Shown: positions 33,424-44,078 of the stretch, piece after piece
Position numbering within the stretch: position 1 is the first letter of the stretch
Layout of the letters: each line of letters begins with the position of its first letter
Made by a program: the position numbers and the translations under genes
The notes under the pieces: generated by a model
Seen by the model: only the letters and a program-made list of their open reading frames with translations
Databases searched by the model: none
Told to the model about the DNA's origin: nothing
DNA from: Roridomyces roridus
Lineage: Eukaryota; Basidiomycota; Agaricomycetes; Agaricales; Mycenaceae
Direction: 5' to 3'
DNA: 64,000 nucleotides
Assembly: GCA_029378245.1 (NCBI GenBank)
Contig: JARKIF010000004.1
Span: 558,001-622,000, forward strand

Positions 33424-33954
33424 GATCCTAACATTTGGTGAGTGCATATCAAGGCAGAGGTCGGCGTCGCGCACCGTTTAATAGATATGGTTTTTGAGTA
33501 GCAAGGCCTTGACGTGCGTGGATGTGAGGTGGACGATAGTACTCAAGATTTATGTAAAGGGGCGTTCTGTTTGCATCGGCTTCCCCTGTCTCTCCTGAGG
33601 AACCGAGTCACGAAGTCAAAGAGAGTCTGGAGACGGTGACTCGAAGGCCGAGACGAAAATACGGCGCTCCAACTCGTAAGGCAGACGGGCTGCATCAGGG
33701 CGTTAATCGAGATGCAAGGCGGGATAAACGAATAGAACCATGGTCAGAGTCTCACGTCCATCTTGGATGCTCACGCACGAAGCCAAACCTGAGCGAAGGA
33801 TGAAACAAGTAGTATTCAAGTTTATGTCGACATTGGACCTCCAATCCTCCAATGCTGCAGTCTCACAAAGCGCCGTGATTTCTGTGCATATGCGCTGGCA
33901 GAACAATTCGAGTCAGAACTCGCAACGGAATGAAAATGAACCACATACATGCGA

Positions 33955-35070
33955 TCAGAATGCGTCCCGGTTCCCTCTTCTCTCCTCGCTGTACCAATTA
34001 TATTGGCTATCGAAAGCGATGTCCGGGATGGAGGGAAAGGCTGCATGAAAGGACTCCTCCCAGGAACCACATTTCCCAGCGACGAGAACTGCTTGTAATT
34101 TGCATCCAGAACGGGCGACGACGAGATTGAGTGAGTTGATCGGGTCCGTGCCCAAAAGTGCCCCGGATATATGAAGGGTATGAAGCACCGGGAGGGTGAA
34201 CGTCTCGAATATCTGGCTGGCATCACCCTCCCAGGAGTAAGTCTTCAGGAGGACGAGCGTTTCTAATCGTTCAAGTATGACGCTGCTTTCTAGAGGTATG
34301 TCTGTGCTGCAGTCGATTAAATTCAAACGGACCAAATTGGCCGCGCCGTGGAGAAGGGGAAGGTAATAGTCGGCATGGTCCCCCTCTTCGTATGTAAGAT
34401 TGGTGAGTTGAGAGATGGGCAACCATTTCCCGTGATCAGCGACATCGAGCGTAACTGCCCGAAGCCGAGGGAAATCGTCAACGGTTGTGGCAGGATGGGT
34501 GTATTCAATGTCATCAACGTTGAGAGACAGGCTTTCAAGGAGCGGCATTGGGCCCTTGATGAGAGCCACATCCTCGGCCGCAAGGTCCAGTTGTACGTGC
34601 CGCCAACGTTCGCGGTGTAAAAGAAGTGCCAGAAAACACTCTTTATCCGAGGAGCCCATGTAGATCGAAAGTGGACAAGATCCGGACCTCTCCAACCAGG
34701 TCTGAGCGACCCGAGCCGGCTCGGTCTCGCTGTACGTGTAGACAGTGCAGAAGGCTCGCCAGAGCTTTGGGGTAGCCAAGGCTATCTCCCGCCACTGGCG
34801 ACAAATGTACGTGAGGGACGTCGGCGAGTTAGGTCCTGCCAATCGTGGACAAGTAGGATATGGTGGCAGGAAATGCATAAAGATTTCGGACGTGATTTCG
34901 TTGGGAAGAGTGAGGACAGGGTACTTGTACACGTCCAATCGCTGGTGACAAGCTTCCTGTTCCAGCAGCAGCACGCGAATCTGCTCTTCGAGCTCGTGAA
35001 TCTCAGAGTCTATAGCAACGACGCGTGCTCGATCTGCTGCTGGAGTGGCCTGTGGAGATGGGCGGTCCAT
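33955..35070 (-). CDS. F-box-like domain protein, A type, intact (371 aa)
   Basis: Start placed at 35070 (MDRPSPQATPAADRARVV), in register with MDDPAKATRAADRAR of the 21.9-kb paralogue; an in-frame ATG at 35136 would add 22 residues. Coiled coil ~10-48, F-box-like ~52-110 (LPNEITSEIFMHFLPPYP, LTYICRQWREIALATPKLW), leucine-rich repeats to ~350, and the family ending SFHAAFPSIPDIAFDSQYNWY. Divergent to the intact small-protein gene 1.3 kb to the right. Presumed SCF substrate adaptor. Confidence 0.82.
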   Translation of the reverse strand: MDRPSPQATPAADRARVVAIDSEIHELEEQIRVLLLEQEACHQRLDVYKYPVLTLPNEITSEIFMHFLPPYPTCPRLAGPNSPTSLTYICRQWREIALATPKLWRAFCTVYTYSETEPARVAQTWLERSGSCPLSIYMGSSDKECFLALLLHRERWRHVQLDLAAEDVALIKGPMPLLESLSLNVDDIEYTHPATTVDDFPRLRAVTLDVADHGKWLPISQLTNLTYEEGDHADYYLPLLHGAANLVRLNLIDCSTDIPLESSVILERLETLVLLKTYSWEGDASQIFETFTLPVLHTLHISGALLGTDPINSLNLVVARSGCKLQAVLVAGKCGSWEESFHAAFPSIPDIAFDSQYNWYSEERRGNRDAF

Positions 35071-35089
35071 GGTGGTTTCGAGCGTCGTC

Positions 35090-36300
35090 GCGGTCAAGTG
35101 GCACAATTGCACCCGAGCTTCTCTTTCGCCTGCCACTCACACTCCGTCCCAAACCTTTGCTCACCCTGCTGCACCCTTCTTCCAGGGCCTCGGGACTACG
35201 CCAGCTTGAACGTCTCTCCAGATCCTCTTTCCCTACTTTTTGAAGAGCCGTCCAGTCGTGAAGCACGACGAGTGTGGAGTCCGTCCGACTCCGAGTGCCG
35301 CCTTTCATCCAGTGCGTCGCGGTCCCGAAGCTGAAGAGAGAAAGGCACTCACGACTGTCTAGCACTGACGCCTTTGGATGCGCTGCCCGTCCCTGTCCAT
35401 GCATACGGGATTTCTGCACGTACGATATGGCACGATTGGCTGCTCGTAGTCGTCGCTCCTGGGATCGAGGTCGTTCGTTTCAACAACAGCAATCTCGAGT
35501 GCTCGGCTCGCGCCATTCACATACGCAGGCCAAGCATCTGAGATGTCCAGCTGGTGGCGCCGTACGTCTTTTTTTCGCTCAGAATCCGCGCAGTCTCTGA
35601 TACCCAGAGCAGACAGTCGTCCCAATTGTCTCCTCCGATACTGATATCCCTGCGATTCGACAAATCCGGGACCATTATCGACGTCTTACTGAACTGGCGC
35701 CAGGTATCATGTATGTGGATGGCCGTCTCCATACCCATACGATTCTGACTCGCATTTCAGCCATCGTCCGCCGTTTAGCGTTCTCGTCATCCATCTTTCT
35801 CCCTTCCTTTCGTCGCCACTTTGTCGGGCTCGCGGAGCTATCCAGCGACCGGTAGCACTTTCCTTTCATTCGAGATGCAGCAGCCCGTGCTCAGGAATCA
35901 AGCTCGAAGATTGCCGAGTGTGTGCCAGGGCTGCCTTGCAGACTGGATGAATCATCAATTGCTCTGGCTATTATACGACGCCACCATGGCCCCCGCGTTC
36001 TTGGATCCCTCTATTCGCGTGGACGAGGGGCACAATCTTGTCTCGATACCACGACGCAATGAAATTCCCGTCGTCGGCAAGATTCAGATGGCTCGTTTGG
36101 AAAGGCCCCGCTCCATTCCGGGCTCTTCGACCTTGGCATTCCTGCTCCTCGCGCCCGTCAGGCCTTCCCCCGTCCCTCGCCCGACCTCCCCGCCTGCATT
36201 ATGATCGCTATCGGGTGCACTCTCCCTCCATCCTAGACAAAGGCATCCGCCTGCTTCCGCGCGGGTGTCAGTTTACTTCCGCCCTCCGAAATGGAGGTCA
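35090..36300 (+). other. Upstream part of the duplicated unit, second copy
   Basis: Counterpart of 23030-24160. Open stretches exist, but none is shared intact by both copies. The last 300 bp, before the TATA box, are the most similar. Confidence 0.5.
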
Positions 36301-36304
36301 TTCG

Positions 36305-36312
36305 TATATAAG
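36305..36312 (+). promoter_or_regulatory. TATA box of the small-protein gene
   Basis: TATATAAG 50 bp before the ATG at 36355; spacing conserved in the broken copy. Confidence 0.65.
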
Positions 36313-36354
36313 CCAGGCTTTCTCGAGGGAATCCGCATCACAGCAAGCACCACC

Positions 36355-37410
36355 ATGCCTTCGCTACCTTCCTCGCCCCCCGCTGCCCCAGCATTCCTGC
36401 CCTCACCCGCGCTTTGCCTCGCTGGCTTTGTCGCCGTCTTTGCTCTCATTACGGTTGTCTATGCCCTCGTGCCGCGTGTCTCTGCCCTCCTGAGACTGCG
36501 AAGGGTACGTCTTGGCGACGTCGAGGTATGGGTCTTCCTTCTTCGTCATCTCTTGTGCTCACAATGCGCTTGTCTAGGCCGGCGGTAGCAACTCTACTGT
36601 CGTCGTCGACACCAAGGTCAAGGCACGAATTACCCCCCAGGTGAGACCCACGCCCCTTTCGTTTCCACGCTGTGCCTAATCTTCCTCTCAGATCGCTGCA
36701 CGTGTCCTCGATATAGCCCGCCAGCGACTGATCAAGAGCCAGAACGAGCTCGCTGCCAAGATGCGGCTCGTGTCGGTCCACAAGGAGCTCATGGATTATG
36801 TACGTTTCTTATCCCTTGACGTTGCCTTACCATGTCTCACCTTTGTCTCCAGCCCACCGTCCTTCCCAAAGCACCCAAAGTCGCGGCCGTCATCCCTGGC
36901 ACTGCAGCTTTCCTCAAGAGCGAGGCCCGCCGGCCTTCTGCGCCCTGGGTTCCCCGTCACCTGCGCCAGCCACTGGGCTCTTCTCCGCTGCGTGTCGTAT
37001 ACACAGCACCTCCACCCCCCGTTCCTGTCGTTGCGCCCGTGCTCGACATTGCTCCAAAATACCAGTCGCCTATCGTGGCTCCTACGCCCGTCGTCCTCGC
37101 ATCAAAGGCTGTCCTTTTCGTCTCCACCCCTCGCACACTTCTGCTCGCAAACCTCGCCGCTGCCACGGCAGACGACACAGACTCGAGTTTCGACTACTCT
37201 TGTGATGAGGAGTCCGTCGACCTTGACGACCCAGAGCCCAGGCCCGCCCTCTCCGTCGAGTCACCCCTCCGGGACTCTCGACTGAGAAACCTATGGAAGG
37301 CTACGGCCAATCCTGTCAAGCCGCAGAAAAGACACGACCGCAAATCCAAGCGGCTGTCGCAAAATCAGAATAAAGAAAACATGGTCGTCGCTGTCACCAA
37401 CAATATCTGA
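36355..37410 (+). CDS. Small membrane-anchored protein of unknown function (299 aa, 4 exons)
   Basis: Exons 36355-36525, 36578-36640, 36692-36799 and 36853-37410, all GT-AG, phase 0, with 50-53-nt introns. Residues ~18-45 form one transmembrane helix (AGFVAVFALITVVYALVPRV) followed by a basic stop-transfer stretch RLRRVRL. Residues ~60-115 look helical (VKARIT.., RQRLIKSQNELAAKM). The rest is Pro/Val/Ser-rich with an acidic patch (SFDYSCDEESVDLDD), LRDSRLRNLWK and a basic KRHDRKSKR near the end. I do not recognise the family. A type I-like or tail-out single-pass membrane protein is the simplest reading. A damaged copy lies at 24218-25255, and both stand divergent to an A-type F-box gene. Confidence 0.7.
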
Positions 37411-37646
37411 AGCAAATCTTCCTCGTATCTTTGGACTCGCGTTTCGCTCTCTTCAGCAAGATTTTCGACTTTTCGGTTTCCTCCACTCCAACTTTATCCG
37501 CTCTCCTCCACGCACCCCTTGGCCACCACCAATAATGACCTCAACGGGGTCCGCCAATGCCGCACACTAATACCGGCCAACGCCGCCCACCCTAATCGAC
37601 CTTTCGGCCCCGTTCTTCCTTCCCTCGTCGCGGTTATCCGATACAT

Positions 37647-37710
37647 AATGCGTGGTCTATAGACCTAATGCGTGGATATAATATCATCTAAGTACCTAAT
37701 GCGTGGTATT
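37647..37710 (+). repeat. TAATGCGTGG repeats after the small-protein gene
   Basis: Three copies at about 37648, 37667 and 37698, shared with the 3' flank of the broken copy. Confidence 0.6.
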
Positions 37711-39025
37711 CATTTTCATGTTGGCTGGTGCCCATGTAGTTATTAGCGTTTTCTGTGAATGAAAAGGAGTTGACCTCGACGTTTGCTTCTTCAAGCTACA
37801 ACTTTTTTCAAGCTTCCAGCTGTCGGCATCGCTTGATGCGTCGTTAACCTCTGAGTCGTCTAACAACTTGCCCTTGGCCCACGGCAACGACTACTGGCGG
37901 TGCTCATCGTCCATCGCGACATTTCCGTCCCAAATTTAATCCACGCCGAGTCGCAGACCCAATCCTGAGCCTGCCCCCGCCTGCCTCGCCCATCCTCGGA
38001 TATGACTGACGAATTGCTATGAGTCACTTTCATGCCTCCATCCCCCTCGATTTCCTCCCGCCTTCTTCCTTCTCCAACTGCCATGGCACTGCCAACCTTC
38101 TGGCTCGGACTCGCGCAACTCGTTACTCCACAGTGGAGCGACGCCTCGATGCAGCTACCGAAATTACCCCTCGAAGACTCGAAGAAGCGGTCCCTGCGCC
38201 ACTACCTTCCCTGCGGTCCTACCTGTCCACGTTCCAGCCCACCCACCCTGGCTTTTCTATGACAACTCCGTCACCCCGACCCGCAGTCGATATCCGACTC
38301 GGAGACAGACATCCTTCTCCAAGTAACCAAGTTCCAGGTTCCTGTTCATCCCGTCTATCTGTCTGTTTTGTCTGTCTGTCCTATCTGTCCATCCATCCAT
38401 CCATCCGCCTCCACCTGGGTACTCTGCTCCCGACAACACGACAACGACACGACACAATTTGAATCCTTGTACCTCGCTCCTCATCTCCTTATCCTGCCAG
38501 ATCCCACTTCACTTCAAACTTTTTTCTTCTGATTCTTCTATGTATATATATAATCGTATGCTATGTAACTTGTCGTACATGTAACAGGCTGCGCAACGTC
38601 TATGTGTAGCAGTGCACCCATCCCTGCGTGCCGTCTTTCCACCGCTTCCACCGACCGACCCTTCAATCAATCCGCCGATCCCTCCAAAACAGCCGTGTCA
38701 GGAACGAATGAGTGTAGGAATGAAAAGAAGGTGACGTGCGTCCACACGGGCACAGCACCAAGGGAATGAAGTAGCAGAATGGAGGAAAGAGGCCAAAATA
38801 ATTGTAATTAACGTCCATGCATCCAAAAGCCCAAGAAATAACAGCCTAAGCAAGAAACAAAGAGGGAGGGAGGGAGTAGCAGCAATAGCGGGAAAGTGTA
38901 CGATATAGCAAGGGACTAGGATATATACGTGTGTGCGTGTGTGCGTGGTGGTGCGTGTGCGTTGCGTGCAAGACGAAAACCAAGAAAAGGAAAGCGGGGA
39001 GGGGGAGGGAGGGTGTAGATCTAGC
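37711..39025. other. Intergenic; CT-rich, with an ATCC microsatellite
   Basis: Convergent 3' flanks of the small-protein gene and of KRE6. A 147-codon plus frame at 38019-38462 is Pro/Ser/Arg-rich and reads through a CTGTCTGT/CATCCATC microsatellite (38356-38405), so I do not call it. A G-rich GGGAGGGAGGG run lies near 38862-38875. Confidence 0.5.
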
Positions 39026-41374
39026 TCAGCACAACTCCCACATCTTGACCGAATCACTACGAATCCCAATCAGCTTCTCTGCAAAAAGAAAGGAAGAGAA
39101 AGGAACGTACACGACCATGGACCGCTGCGCCACGTCCGAAGGCCAGGACGGGTACCATTGGTCCTGAGCTTGCAAAAAGTCGCGCGGGGCAGCTAAAGTC
39201 CATTAGCATCGAATCTTGAGAAGGCAAAGAAAGAGACTCACTCGCAGACCCATCAAGCCAAGGCTTCTCCGGTCCATCAGGGAACCACCCATTCGTCCCT
39301 CCAACAGCGACGTTCATGATCAGGTAGAACGCTGTCCTTGGCGTCAGCCATGACAAGGAAAGGAAGGAGGAAGACCACGTACGCTGATCAAAGGGAGCAG
39401 CAGTAGTCCCATTCACCCACGGATTCGCAAGGACGACGCTCTCACTCCCATTCTGCACGACAGGAGGAAAGTCGCCGAGATCCCAGAAGGATTTCTTGAG
39501 CCGGAGCTGGTAGATGAATTTGAGCCGCGAGTCGACGTACATCCGCCTGTGGTGAGTGTCAGGATGAGAGGGAGGGCGGGAGGAGGAGGAGGGACACGCA
39601 CATGAAATTCTCATCCCACTCGAGCGCAAACGTATGGAATCCCCGATCGTACCTCCCGCGACGGAACTGCCTGTATCCGAATGTCTTGGCGACACCGTTG
39701 AGGAACGAGACGGGGCCCCAGTTGAGCGAGGAGCGGACCCAATCGATACCTCTGAGAGCGTGGGTCAGTGATTGGTTTGCGGGAAAGAGGAGGACACTTA
39801 CTGCTTCGGATAACTCGGCCCATTCCCTCTCGCCTCCACAATATCAATCTCCCCACTCATCGGCCACGGCCCATACTTGTCATCCACGGGCAACATCCAG
39901 ATCGCAGGCCAAAGCCAATCACCAGTAGGGAGCTTGGCTACGACTTCAACGCGGCCGTACCTATCCTTTATCAGTAAGACAGCCGGGGAGGACAGAAAGA
40001 AACGCACTTGATACTGGCACTCCGCCGGGTACTAATCCGGGCACTCATAGTCGGGGGCAAGATCTTGCCAGTGGTCGAATTTGAGACCGCCGAGCACGCA
40101 TTGAGGTAGGCCTGGACGTCAAATGGCGCGACCTGCGATCCGCTCGTACTACTGTTGCCAGAGTCAGAGCCGGTGGGGGAGGTGTAGCCAGTCGCATGGG
40201 TGATATTGTACGTGCAACCGGTAAGGTTGTATACAGCACCGTTGAGGATGGCGTCACGCGAGATGACGTCCGAGGTGAGGGAGGGGTAGATGTAGAGCTG
40301 ATTATTCAAAATGAAGGAATTGTTGTTCGAGTTGGTCGTCATTTCGAATTCGCCGTTGCTGAGAGAGATCTCAGAAGGAGAACAGAGGAGAGGTAAAGGA
40401 CTCACCCGAAACCACTGGCATCGACCTCCCGGAAGAACTTGCCCCCGTCGCCAAAGAGCGCGTCGGTGTCGGTGTTGGTAAAGTCCTCCATCATGACCGG
40501 GCAGAGGTTATTCGGGAGAAGCATGACCGAGTTCCATTCGCTCCAGATACGGAACGCGCCGGCAGCCACACCTGAAAAAGTCCCCTCAGTACTTGCTTAC
40601 TCTGAAGAACGAGCAAGACTCACCAAGAAAGACCGTCGCATACGTGATCCAATACGCCCACCCCTGACGGGGATCGCGCATGCCAATCCACGGCTTATCG
40701 AGCTTCTCCTTGAGCTCAGGCCTGGCACTCCCGCTCCACTTTTTCTTCATCGGCTTCTCAGAGTCACCAACAGTGACCTCGGATGCATTGTTCGAAGGGA
40801 CGAGCAGCGCAGTGCTCTTGGGACGCACGGGCCGGATTCGGGAGGAGGAGGAAGGAGGGGTCGCGTAGATGGTCAGCGGGCGGGCAGGCGGTGATGCAAA
40901 AGCCTCGCGTTTGCCCGGAGTCTGAGGTGCTGGGTTGTGCAGCGAACCTGAGGGACGGTGGGCAGAGAGGTCGGACGAGGAGCCGCCAGTTGCTGGCCGC
41001 GAGCCCGTCGTGGAATATGTGCTAAAAGCACGTGGCACGTCGACGAACGAAGAGGCACGGGTGTTTCCAGGCGAATTCGAAGGGAATGGGTATCCGCCAG
41101 TCGCATCTGCGTTGGCAGAGAACGAGATGACCGACGCCGGGGGTGAGAACGGGTTTTGTACAGGCTGCGCCAGAGGTGAACCCACGAACGGGTTGGGCAA
41201 CGCAGCAGTTTGGAGAGGCGGGGTAAGGAACGATAAGCTGCGAGGTGTCCCGGGATGGGAGCCAGGCGGGGAAGGGGGCTCAGAGTCGCTGCCGTCGTTG
41301 TTGTGGACGGCAAACGGCTTCTGAGGAGCAGCGAAAGAAAGAGGAGCAGGACGGCTGCTGCTGCTGCTGGCCAT
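39026..41374 (-). CDS. KRE6: KRE6/SKN1-type beta-1,6-glucan synthesis protein (GH16, 647 aa)
   Basis: Nine exons on the minus strand: 41374-40624, 40571-40406, 40358-40008, 39960-39802, 39751-39602, 39546-39383, 39331-39242, 39192-39111 and 39056-39026. All introns are 47-55 nt and the frame is open throughout. Residues ~1-230 are a Ser/Pro-rich cytosolic tail. A single membrane anchor follows (WAYWITYATVFLGVAAGAF, ~240-262), so it is a type II protein. The lumenal GH16-like domain contains LWPAIWMLP and the catalytic motif GEIDIVEARGN (ExDxxE, ~455-465), then DQPFYLIMNVAVGGTNGWFP and the end DSVKMWELC. In yeast, KRE6/SKN1 act in the ER/Golgi for cell-wall beta-1,6-glucan; the same role is inferred here. 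The last exon start was chosen at a TAG acceptor that gives this conserved ending; an upstream CAG would end the protein early. Confidence 0.9.
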
Positions 41375-41863
41375 GATGGTTCTGGCGAAGCGTCAGGTCT
41401 GGTGTCGTCGGGTTCATTCTATAAGAAGTCTTGAGATCTCGATGTGCTCTTGCTGCTCGGCTCGCGTCAGTGCCTATCAAGGGGTATACTCTGCTGCCAG
41501 CCAGCCGTCGACTGCCACACCAGAGAATCCCAGGATTCTGATCAGGATTCCACACCGATACAGAAACGCCGCCTGTCCCCATTCGTAAAATGAAATGTTC
41601 TTTTCCGGCGGCGTCAATCCTCCGTGTCGGGAATGTACCTTGCTCACGTCCAATTCCAGCCAATTCCATCTGCCATGGTGACGGGAGAGGCGAGTCAGAA
41701 TTGATGGAATCAGTGGGAGAACGGGCTCGTTTCAAATTCTTATCTCAACCACTCCGATACAGCGTGTTCACCTCTGAGTCCAAAGAGAATCGAGGTAAGT
41801 AATTTCAGGACAGTTTCGACTGAGCTGCACCAAAAAAAAGTGAGCCCAGTCTGGTTGTCGTCA
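41375..41863. other. 5' flank of KRE6
   Basis: No gene supported. Open frames on both strands are short. A CTGCTGCTGCTGG trinucleotide run lies just inside the coding start (41353-41368). Confidence 0.5.
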
Positions 41864-41961
41864 TGACCCGGCCCAGGGCCAGAGTGACACTGGGACCTCC
41901 CATCAAATTTATTGAGGAACCCTATACTGTCAATGGGCGTGCAAGCATACACTTCTAGGTC
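41864..41961 (-). pseudogene. tRNA-like element with a decayed T-arm (98 nt)
   Basis: Minus strand. Starts GACCTAG-AA-GTG-TATGCTTG-CAC: acceptor strand, two joining bases, then a 3-bp D stem with 8-nt loop, as in the elements at 43598 and 49520. A CCCAT...ATGGG stem encloses 29 nt, and the T-arm position keeps CCCAG/CTGG but the TTCGA loop is lost. The 3' end is CCGGGTCA. Best read as a tRNA-derived pseudogene. Confidence 0.45.
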
Positions 41962-42260
41962 CATAGCAAGTTTCAAAAGGAGTAGTTGGATTGGCACCCT
42001 CAATAATGTCTTCCATCACCCACGGCAGCCAACGGCAAGTCACTATCATGGCCCAAATTATCGAACCATCAGATTCAATGATTGCAGTCTTTTGTGGCTC
42101 TTTCGTCTCTGATTCCCATGAAACCAGGAAGAACTTATCGGTACGAAAACCGGTACCAGATTTGCCACGGTTGAAAAAGATTTCGATTGAACTGGAAATT
42201 ACAACTTGAAGTGACTACTAGTAACCAAAGAAAAAATCACGCACGTCCACACTGGCATAT

Positions 42261-42300
42261 GCTTTGTCCTGGAGTCGAACCACGAGACAACCAAGAAACC
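42261..42300 (-). pseudogene. tRNA-like T-arm remnant
   Basis: Minus strand GTGGTTCGACTCCAGG followed by ACAAAGCA as the acceptor strand. The same 20-bp core recurs at 42961. No D or anticodon arm is clear. Confidence 0.45.
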
Positions 42301-42540
42301 TCAGTGTTTATATTGCAGGTGGGATTCAGACAGCATCCCAGGTGTTCTGCTGAGATTCATTCAAGTTGGACTCGGATAAAGCTCTTATTTCAGAGTGTTC
42401 ACAAAAATGCGTACGTTCAACGTTGATTGGGGAAGGTGCATTATTTAGTCTAGACTCACCTGTGGGTCCGACGGGTGAATGTCGAGTACTGACTCCTTTC
42501 AACACCAAATGTGCAAAAAAGACCATGCATGGCTACCGTA

Positions 42541-42610
42541 TGACCGAGCCGGGAATCGAACCAGACCAGAGATCACTGTGGATGGGCTTACGGCCATTCA
42601 CTTCTAGGTC
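42541..42610 (-). pseudogene. Short tRNA-like element (70 nt)
   Basis: Minus strand from GACCTAGAAGTGAATGG to GGTTCGATTCCCGG-CTCGGTCA. Acceptor ends pair 6 of 7. The T loop TTCGATT is intact, but the T stem and anticodon arm pair poorly. Confidence 0.5.
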
Positions 42611-42960
42611 GTTACATCCTTCCGAAATTGGTGGCAGGAGCAGTTAACGTTCAAGGCTGGAGTGGCGCGTCTTTTGCCATCACCCAACCGAGGCCAACCC
42701 GAAAGCGCCCAATGAAATGATCCGAGTCTGCATTTCCTAAATCCAAAAAAAGGACCTTTCTCAAGTGACACACGCCCACAAATGGCGATTATGACTATGC
42801 GAGTCTGGATCAGGTGAATTTCGATTCCCCCATGCACAATGAGACCTCGAATCTCCCGAAAGTCATCCCGTCCGAGTTCCCACGGTTGAGAAAAGATTGG
42901 AGCTCGTATGTACAAGTAGTACAAGAAAAATGTTTTCGAGCCAATCGATCGACGATGTAT

Positions 42961-42990
42961 GCTTTGTCCTGGAGTCGAACCAATGGGACC
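42961..42990 (-). pseudogene. tRNA-like T-arm remnant
   Basis: Minus strand GGTTCGACTCCAGGACAAAGC, the same core as at 42261, with different sequence upstream. Confidence 0.45.
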
Positions 42991-43109
42991 TCGAGTAAAT
43001 CGGAAGTGTGAAGCGATCCAATGCTCGGTCTTGATATTTTCTGAGGTTCAGCGTTGGAGAAAGCCTACCGCCGCCATTGTGTCCACAAAAAATCCGTCGC
43101 CGAGACTCA

Positions 43110-43200
43110 TGACCGAGTCTGGAATCGAACCAGTGTTTTTCACCTCCTCTACCTCTCCTGTGAGGGCGAAGCGGCTCAGGATTAGCTGCCCGGAGTGTTT
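43110..43200 (-). pseudogene. tRNA-like element, 3' half clear
   Basis: Minus strand CTGGTTCGATTCCAG (4-bp T stem) followed by ACTCGGTCA, the same acceptor strand as the 42541 element. The 5' half is uncertain. Confidence 0.5.
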
Positions 43201-43407
43201 GTTCCGTATGATCTGCAATGCCAAGTAAAGTTGACTCCGAGAGGCCTTGCACACAAGCCAAAAGTTGTGAAACTCCGAACCAAAGCGTCATGGGGGCAGC
43301 AAAAAAAATATGCTACAGCTTGGTCCGATGCGAGATAGTTCTTGGAATCTGTACTCAAGAAACCCGCCAAAGGAAAGAAAAACTACGATGCAGCGTCTAG
43401 CCGCCAT

Positions 43408-43466
43408 GATCCAGCCTGGAATCGAACCAGGAGCGCCGTTAAAATCGGGACCCACTTCAAGATACA
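43408..43466 (-). pseudogene. tRNA-like element with perfect T-arm
   Basis: Minus strand CCTGG-TTCGATT-CCAGG forms a perfect 5-bp T stem, then CTGGATCA. Only about 59 nt fit before similarity ends, so it is 5'-truncated. Confidence 0.5.
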
Positions 43467-43597
43467 GACAGATGCTACTTATTCATGTAGTGCAACTACT
43501 GTTACTTGTGTGCTCCATGAAACAAATGATGAATGCAGCGGAATGTGATGGCGAAATCGATCACCTTTGGCCAAAAGGATAGAGAGAGAAGCAATAT

Positions 43598-43692
43598 TGA
43601 CCTAGCCCAGAATCGAACGGGCACCTCCCTGTCTACTGCGGCGGCAGATGAGATTGACTGTGGAAGGCCGTGTAACCATTCACTTCTAGGTC
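43598..43692 (-). tRNA. tRNA-like gene, identity uncertain (95 nt, probable intron)
   Basis: Minus strand. The acceptor stem GACCTAG/CTAGGTC pairs 7 of 7, with discriminator A. The D-arm is GTG-AATGGTTA-CAC. A CCTTCC...GGGAGG stem with a long loop could be the anticodon arm plus an intron of about 22 nt. The T loop TTCGATT is intact but the T stem has two mismatches. I cannot fix an anticodon, so it may be a pseudogene. It shares the 5' end with the elements at 41864, 42541 and 49520. Confidence 0.4.
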
Positions 43693-43846
43693 ATATTGAG
43701 ACGCCGACCCAGAAGCGCAATGGTGGAAGCGGTTTGGTCCTATGGGAGAGTTGGCTAGACGCCGAAGATGCCCGCCAGTCCTCGCAGAGAATCCTACGAG
43801 GAGACAGGGATAAATCTGCAAAAAAGAGACAATATCCAGCCCTGCA

Positions 43847-43885
43847 TCATCAAGCCTGGAATCGAACCACAAGCCCCCGGTCGAC
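43847..43885 (-). pseudogene. tRNA-like T-arm remnant
   Basis: Minus strand TTGTGGTTCGATTCCAGG then CTTGATGA as acceptor strand; the matching 5' strand is not found. Confidence 0.45.
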
Positions 43886-44078
43886 CACCATCAAGAGAGA
43901 GTCGAATCTCAGTGAAACCACAATGCTGGAAGTTTGCGAATCCACAGGATGAAAATTCGTTCGGTGTATGATAGGTTGTAGAGTGCAATGGGATGTAGTT
44001 ATGCTGATCATAAATGTAGGTATAGTCGAGTAGTTCATATGATCCTTTATCTGCGAAGGCCAGAAGTAAGTACAGAAA

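Noticed and set aside
38019..38462. 147-codon plus frame between the small gene and KRE6
   Set aside because: Reads through a CTGT/CATC microsatellite and lacks a recognisable domain.
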